Positions 60,549 through 64,000 of a stretch of 64,000 nt of DNA are shown in pieces. Position 1 is the stretch's first letter, and each line of letters begins with the position of its first letter. The DNA comes from Diplolepis rosae (lineage: Eukaryota; Arthropoda; Insecta; Hymenoptera; Diplolepididae), in the NCBI GenBank assembly GCA_030998225.1, contig JAPYXD010000677.1, forward strand, positions 13,515,501 to 13,579,500, given 5' to 3'. The notes beneath the pieces are model-generated. The model searched no databases, had not been told where the DNA came from, and worked only from the letters and a program-made list of their open reading frames with translations. The position numbers were made by a program, and so were the translations under genes.

Positions 60549-61289
60549 CGCATATCCTTTTTGTTATTACGAACTTTTAAAATGTAAACGAAACTAGAAG
60601 ACCAGCTCCATTTGTCATTTCTTGTTTTTCGACAACGATGTCGACTAACTTAAGTAATTTTTTATGTGAACACATGATACTAATTCAAAGAATTAGGAAA
60701 TTTCAATATAAAAATACGTCAAAACTAGATAAAATGAAATTTTATCAACAATGGACTTTCCAAATGTCAAAAGTGACAGACGCGATGAGTATTGTAAATA
60801 AAGGCCGCTTTCCATGACTCAACATAATTACAAAAGAATTCTTCTTAAAGATCCACCAATCATTTGAGATCCTATGACCTCATAACCAATTGCGTACAGA
60901 TGTGCCTCACATTTTAAAAAATAGGCGCGAATTTACATTCCCTATTTTCTCAGAGGCTTTTTGCAATATCATTTATTATTCTCATAAAAGTTTCGTAACC
61001 AGGTTCTGGAATCATGAATCTTCCCATGATTAATAATATAATTATCTGTTCTTTCAAATCAATTCCACTGACGAATTGTATAAGATAAGATATACGAAGC
61101 CTTGCATAAAAAATTAATTTGGAATACTAACCTCAACTAACCTCAAAAGTGTTTAAGGATTTGTGATTGATAAAGATTTGCTGGTGTGTTTTCCCATCAT
61201 TTAATAACTTTCAATTACCCTTTGTTCCATTGATTCTTCAAGTGATAGCCCAAGTTATAAAAGCGTGAACACCAAAAGTGTCTTTAAAT
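60549..61289. promoter_or_regulatory. shared upstream region of the divergent SNX24-like and HIBCH genes
   Basis: About 740 bp separate the two start codons, which point away from each other, so both promoters and 5' UTRs must lie here unless there are non-coding upstream exons. It is AT-rich with short GC-richer patches (GACGCGATGAG at about 60780, AGGCGCGAATT at about 60923). No core motif is decisive. Confidence 0.5.
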
Positions 61290-61292
61290 ATG
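61290..61292 (+). CDS. HIBCH: HIBCH exon 1 coding part (ATG only)
   Basis: ATG sits directly against the GTAAGT donor at 61293. Splicing to 61530 gives ATG|TTG AGA AGC, starting [10 protein letters not shown], a better presequence than starting at the internal Met codons (61560, 61569). The non-coding 5' part of the exon cannot be bounded. Confidence 0.7.
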
Positions 61293-63547
61293 GTAAGTCC
61301 TTTCATAACATCTGTTTCAATTTACTAAGAAATTTATATTTTTTATAAGTTTATCAAAATAATCGTTAAGAAGATCTCAGTTTTTGAATATTTAGAAAAA
61401 CGATTCAGCTGTTGTAAATTTTTATTAAGTAACAATTTTTAAAATATTATAAAGTTTATTAGAACATTTTAATATTCTATAAGTATGAATGCAACTTACT
61501 TAAGAGTATTAATATTTTTTAAATTTTAGTTGAGAAGCTTATCCACCAAATTAACATGCATGAGTTTCATGCCAATAAAAAGTCGCGTTGCAACTAAAAT
61601 TCGTTGTTTACATTTGGGAATAGGTAAGCAAGTAAATGTTATAATTTCAAAAGCCTGTTCGAGAGTGACTCCAAATTCAAATCTGAAATCACCAATCCTG
61701 CTATTTCTCTCCTCTACAAAAAAGTTCTAATGCGATTTAAGTTCTATTAATAATTTCATGATATAACTTTTTATATTTTCTCATTTATGGTATAATTTTA
61801 TGAATTAACAATTACAACATTTTGTCTAAGATAATTCATAAATAAAAATAATTAATGCGCCGTTTTTTAAAAGTTTTAACTTCTAGATAAAATAATCGGT
61901 AATATAAATTTTAGTGCCATTAAAAAGTATAGAAAAGGATCCCAAAATGTCATTGGAGGAAAGCGACGTTATAATTAAAGACGTGAGTATTATAAGTATA
62001 CTGTCGTATCCTTGAATCAATTCATCGCTAATATGTTATAATATATTTCTCAGCTTGGAAACAGTGGTTTGATAATTCTAAACAGACCAAAGGCTCTAAA
62101 CGCATTAAATCTGTCGATGGTACGGAAGATTCATCCAATCCTTAAACAATGGGAGTCTACTAAACAACTTGTCATTATTAAAGGTTCTGGAGAAAAATCG
62201 TTTTGTGCTGGTGGCGATGTCAAGTCTTTAGTTCTTGCTTTAAATGAAAAAGAAGGCTATAAACTAGGCCAAGAATTCTTCAGAGAAGAATACACGTAAC
62301 TTCTTTCAAAATACCTTAATTCTCACTTATATTTATTAAGTAAGTAAATTAGGAAATTGAAAACTTATTATTTTTAGCCTGAATCATTTGATTGGCACAT
62401 ATCAAAAACCATATATTGCTCTCATGAATGGTATAACAATGGGAGGGGGTGTTGGTCTGTCTGTACATGGTAAATACAGAATAGCAACAGAAAATACCGT
62501 ATTTGCAATGCCAGAAACTAAAATTGGATTATTTCCTGATGTCGGTGGCACGTATTTTTTACCAAGGTTGGAGGGAAAACTTGGTTTTTATTTGGGACTT
62601 ACAGGCCACAGGTTAAAAGGTTTCTTTCAAACTCACATCTATTTTATATTCAAAATAATCATGATAGGATTTTTTCTATAAAGAAACATTGTTAATTTCA
62701 ATGTATCAAGTCTTAATAATTCCAAAGAAATTTAATAAGGAACTTAATTGACTCATTTCGAATTAGACTATGATTCGATTAAATTTTTTGTTTAATTCTT
62801 ATGACTTTTAACTATTTAAGGTCCTGATGTATACCTGGCTGGCATTGCAACACATTACGTTCCTTCAAATCAACTCGAGGAATTAACTCAAAGCTTATTA
62901 ACATCCAACGGTTCAGATATTGAAGGAACTTTAAATAAATACCAGCCAAAAGATTTAAACGGTGAATTTAGCTTAGAACCTCACATGGGAACAATCAATC
63001 GCTGTTTTTCAGCTTCCACAGTTGAAGGAATAATCAAAAAGTATGAGTAGACGTAACTCTGGAACAAAATTCAGATTTATTTTGGATTATAGAATTATAC
63101 GTTTTTAACACAAGTGGTTTTTTACGTAGGTTGGAAGATGAAAAATCAGAATGGGCGGATTCTGTTGTAGGAGTTCTGAAAACAATGTCACCAACTTCGT
63201 TAAAAGTGACGAAAAAAGCTCTTGAAATAGGAGCTCAACAAGGATTATCTGAATGTTTAAAAATTGAGTATAGATTAGCATGCGCCTGTTTAAGGAGGGA
63301 TAGTGACTTTTATGAAGGTTTTTATTTTTATAAAATCTCCAAAATCTGTTTGATCTCATTCTTAAAAGCATTTTTTATGCATGACAAATATTTTGAATGT
63401 GTTACAGGTATTCGAGCACTTTTAATAGACAAAGATCAAAAGCCAGTCTGGAATCCAAGAATTTTAAGCGAAGTTACAGAAGAATATGTAAATCAGCGAT
63501 TTTCTCCTTTGCCGAGTGATCTAGAATTAGTTATCTCTAAATTATAG
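61290..63547 (+). CDS. HIBCH: 3-hydroxyisobutyryl-CoA hydrolase, mitochondrial (HIBCH), eight exons
   Basis: Hydrolyses 3-hydroxyisobutyryl-CoA to free 3-hydroxyisobutyrate in valine breakdown, in the mitochondrial matrix. Exons: 61290-61292, 61530-61623, 61915-61982, 62054-62295, 62378-62619, 62821-63040, 63130-63317, 63408-63547. All are GT/AG and the phases agree, giving 1197 nt, 398 residues and stop. Residues 1 to about 31 ([20 protein letters not shown]...) are basic and hydroxylated with no acids, a good mitochondrial presequence. The crotonase fold follows: [10 protein letters not shown] (65-74), FCAGGDVK (105-112), [11 protein letters not shown] (154-164) and [14 protein letters not shown] (180-193). 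Glu182 and Asp190 are spaced like the proposed catalytic Glu and Asp of the human enzyme. MSPTSLK and [13 protein letters not shown] in the C-terminal part are HIBCH-specific and separate it from ordinary enoyl-CoA hydratases. The gene looks complete and intact. Confidence 0.96.
61530..61623 (+). CDS. HIBCH: HIBCH exon 2 (presequence)
   Basis: [20 protein letters not shown] then [11 protein letters not shown]; basic, Ser/Thr-rich, no acidic residue. Acceptor TTTTAG, donor GTAAGC; ends in phase 1. Confidence 0.85.
61915..61982 (+). CDS. HIBCH: HIBCH exon 3
   Basis: [20 protein letters not shown] then KD, leading into the first strand of the crotonase fold. Acceptor TTTTAG, donor GTGAGT; ends in phase 0. 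Confidence 0.85.
62054..62295 (+). CDS. HIBCH: HIBCH exon 4 (NRP and CAGGD motifs)
   Basis: [20 protein letters not shown] through [12 protein letters not shown] to FFREEYT. It contains the first oxyanion-hole and substrate-binding loop of the crotonase fold. Acceptor TCTCAG, donor GTAACT. Confidence 0.95.
62378..62619 (+). CDS. HIBCH: HIBCH exon 5 (GGG and [13 protein letters not shown] motifs)
   Basis: [20 protein letters not shown] then MGGGVGLS and [20 protein letters not shown]. It carries the second oxyanion-hole glycine loop and the likely catalytic Glu and Asp. Acceptor TTTTAG, donor GTTTCT (weaker than the others but fixed by phase). Confidence 0.95.
62821..63040 (+). CDS. HIBCH: HIBCH exon 6
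   Basis: [20 protein letters not shown] through [15 protein letters not shown]. The GIATHYV motif is typical of HIBCH. Acceptor ATTTAAG, donor GTATGA; ends in phase 2. Confidence 0.93.
63130..63317 (+). CDS. HIBCH: HIBCH exon 7
   Basis: [20 protein letters not shown] then [11 protein letters not shown] and [18 protein letters not shown]. Acceptor ACGTAG, donor GTTTTT; ends in phase 1. The following 90-nt intron has no in-frame stop. Confidence 0.93.
63408..63547 (+). CDS. HIBCH: HIBCH exon 8 and stop
   Basis: [20 protein letters not shown] through [16 protein letters not shown] then TAG. The RA.LIDKD..P.W.P block is the conserved C-terminal signature. Acceptor GTTACAG. Confidence 0.95.
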
Positions 63548-63702
63548 TTCAGGGATAAAATCGAAAATAATCTATTTTTGTATTGTTGATGAATGCAAGT
63601 TTTATAAAATTCTGAACATTGTTTTATTAAAAACCAATTTATAACAAACATTCTTGACTCATTCGCTAATCTCTGACTCACCTTACGGAAAACTTACAAC
63701 GA

Positions 63703-63708
63703 AATAAA
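63703..63708 (+). promoter_or_regulatory. candidate HIBCH poly(A) signal
   Basis: AATAAA about 155 nt after the HIBCH stop. A closer ATTAAA lies near 63625. Which is used is unknown. Confidence 0.45.
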
Positions 63709-64000
63709 TAGAATTGATTATAAATTTTAATGTTATCTGGTTTAGACGGGATTCGCAATAACTTCCTTTACGTAAAATGAATCAAGAAATTATGTTCGCT
63801 ATTTACAATTCTGTGTGCATCGAACTCGTTTGCTTTAGAAGCCTAATCACGTATCGACAAACTTATTTCTGTACATTGGAAACACTGTCATTCATCCTAT
63901 CAAATAAGATTCAAAAAAGACGGGCAAAACTCAAACATGTATAAACTTAAATGTGACTTGAAGCAGAACAAATATAAATGAATTCTAACAAAGCGTTTTG

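Overview
The window is AT-rich animal nuclear DNA, almost certainly from an insect. Genes are split into short exons with canonical GT/AG introns, the conserved proteins are metazoan, and the non-coding DNA is packed with small non-autonomous DNA transposons, many at TTAA or TA targets. The semaphorin resembles an insect Sema-1a with a short cytoplasmic tail, as I remember it from grasshopper Fasciclin IV. A hymenopteran or another non-dipteran insect fits, but the order cannot be fixed from this sequence.

Layout. (1) Positions 1-37265 hold no recognisable protein-coding exon. They are either the large 5' intron of the semaphorin gene or intergenic DNA, and are built mostly from foldback transposons. 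Some can be delimited to the base because a second copy in the window shows the empty site. There are 1109-bp TA elements (4296-5404, 6809-7917), TTAA elements (5673-5926, 9250-9990, 14572-14923, 24845-25509, and outer shells 23764-26509 and 29578-32228), and two copies of a Helentron/DINE-like element nested inside other elements. (2) Positions 37266-52773 (+) carry ten exons of Semaphorin-1a, from the middle of the sema domain through the PSI domain, membrane span and short tail ending KTYI-stop. The 5' exons are missing. Right after that stop, in the same frame, lies a second coding-looking frame (to 53640) that could be an alternative long cytoplasmic tail. (3) Positions 53641-59158 are 3' UTR and intergenic DNA. 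(4) Positions 59159-60548 (-) hold a two-exon sorting nexin of the SNX22/SNX24 type. (5) Positions 61290-63547 (+) hold a complete eight-exon HIBCH (mitochondrial 3-hydroxyisobutyryl-CoA hydrolase). It is divergent from the sorting nexin across about 740 bp.

The three genes have unrelated roles: axon guidance at the plasma membrane, phosphoinositide binding in endosomal trafficking, and valine catabolism. Nothing suggests functional clustering. The most interesting points are the double-ended Sema-1a tail, the dated nests of transposons within transposons, and a TA element carrying a promoter-like segment plus a short first exon with a splice donor.
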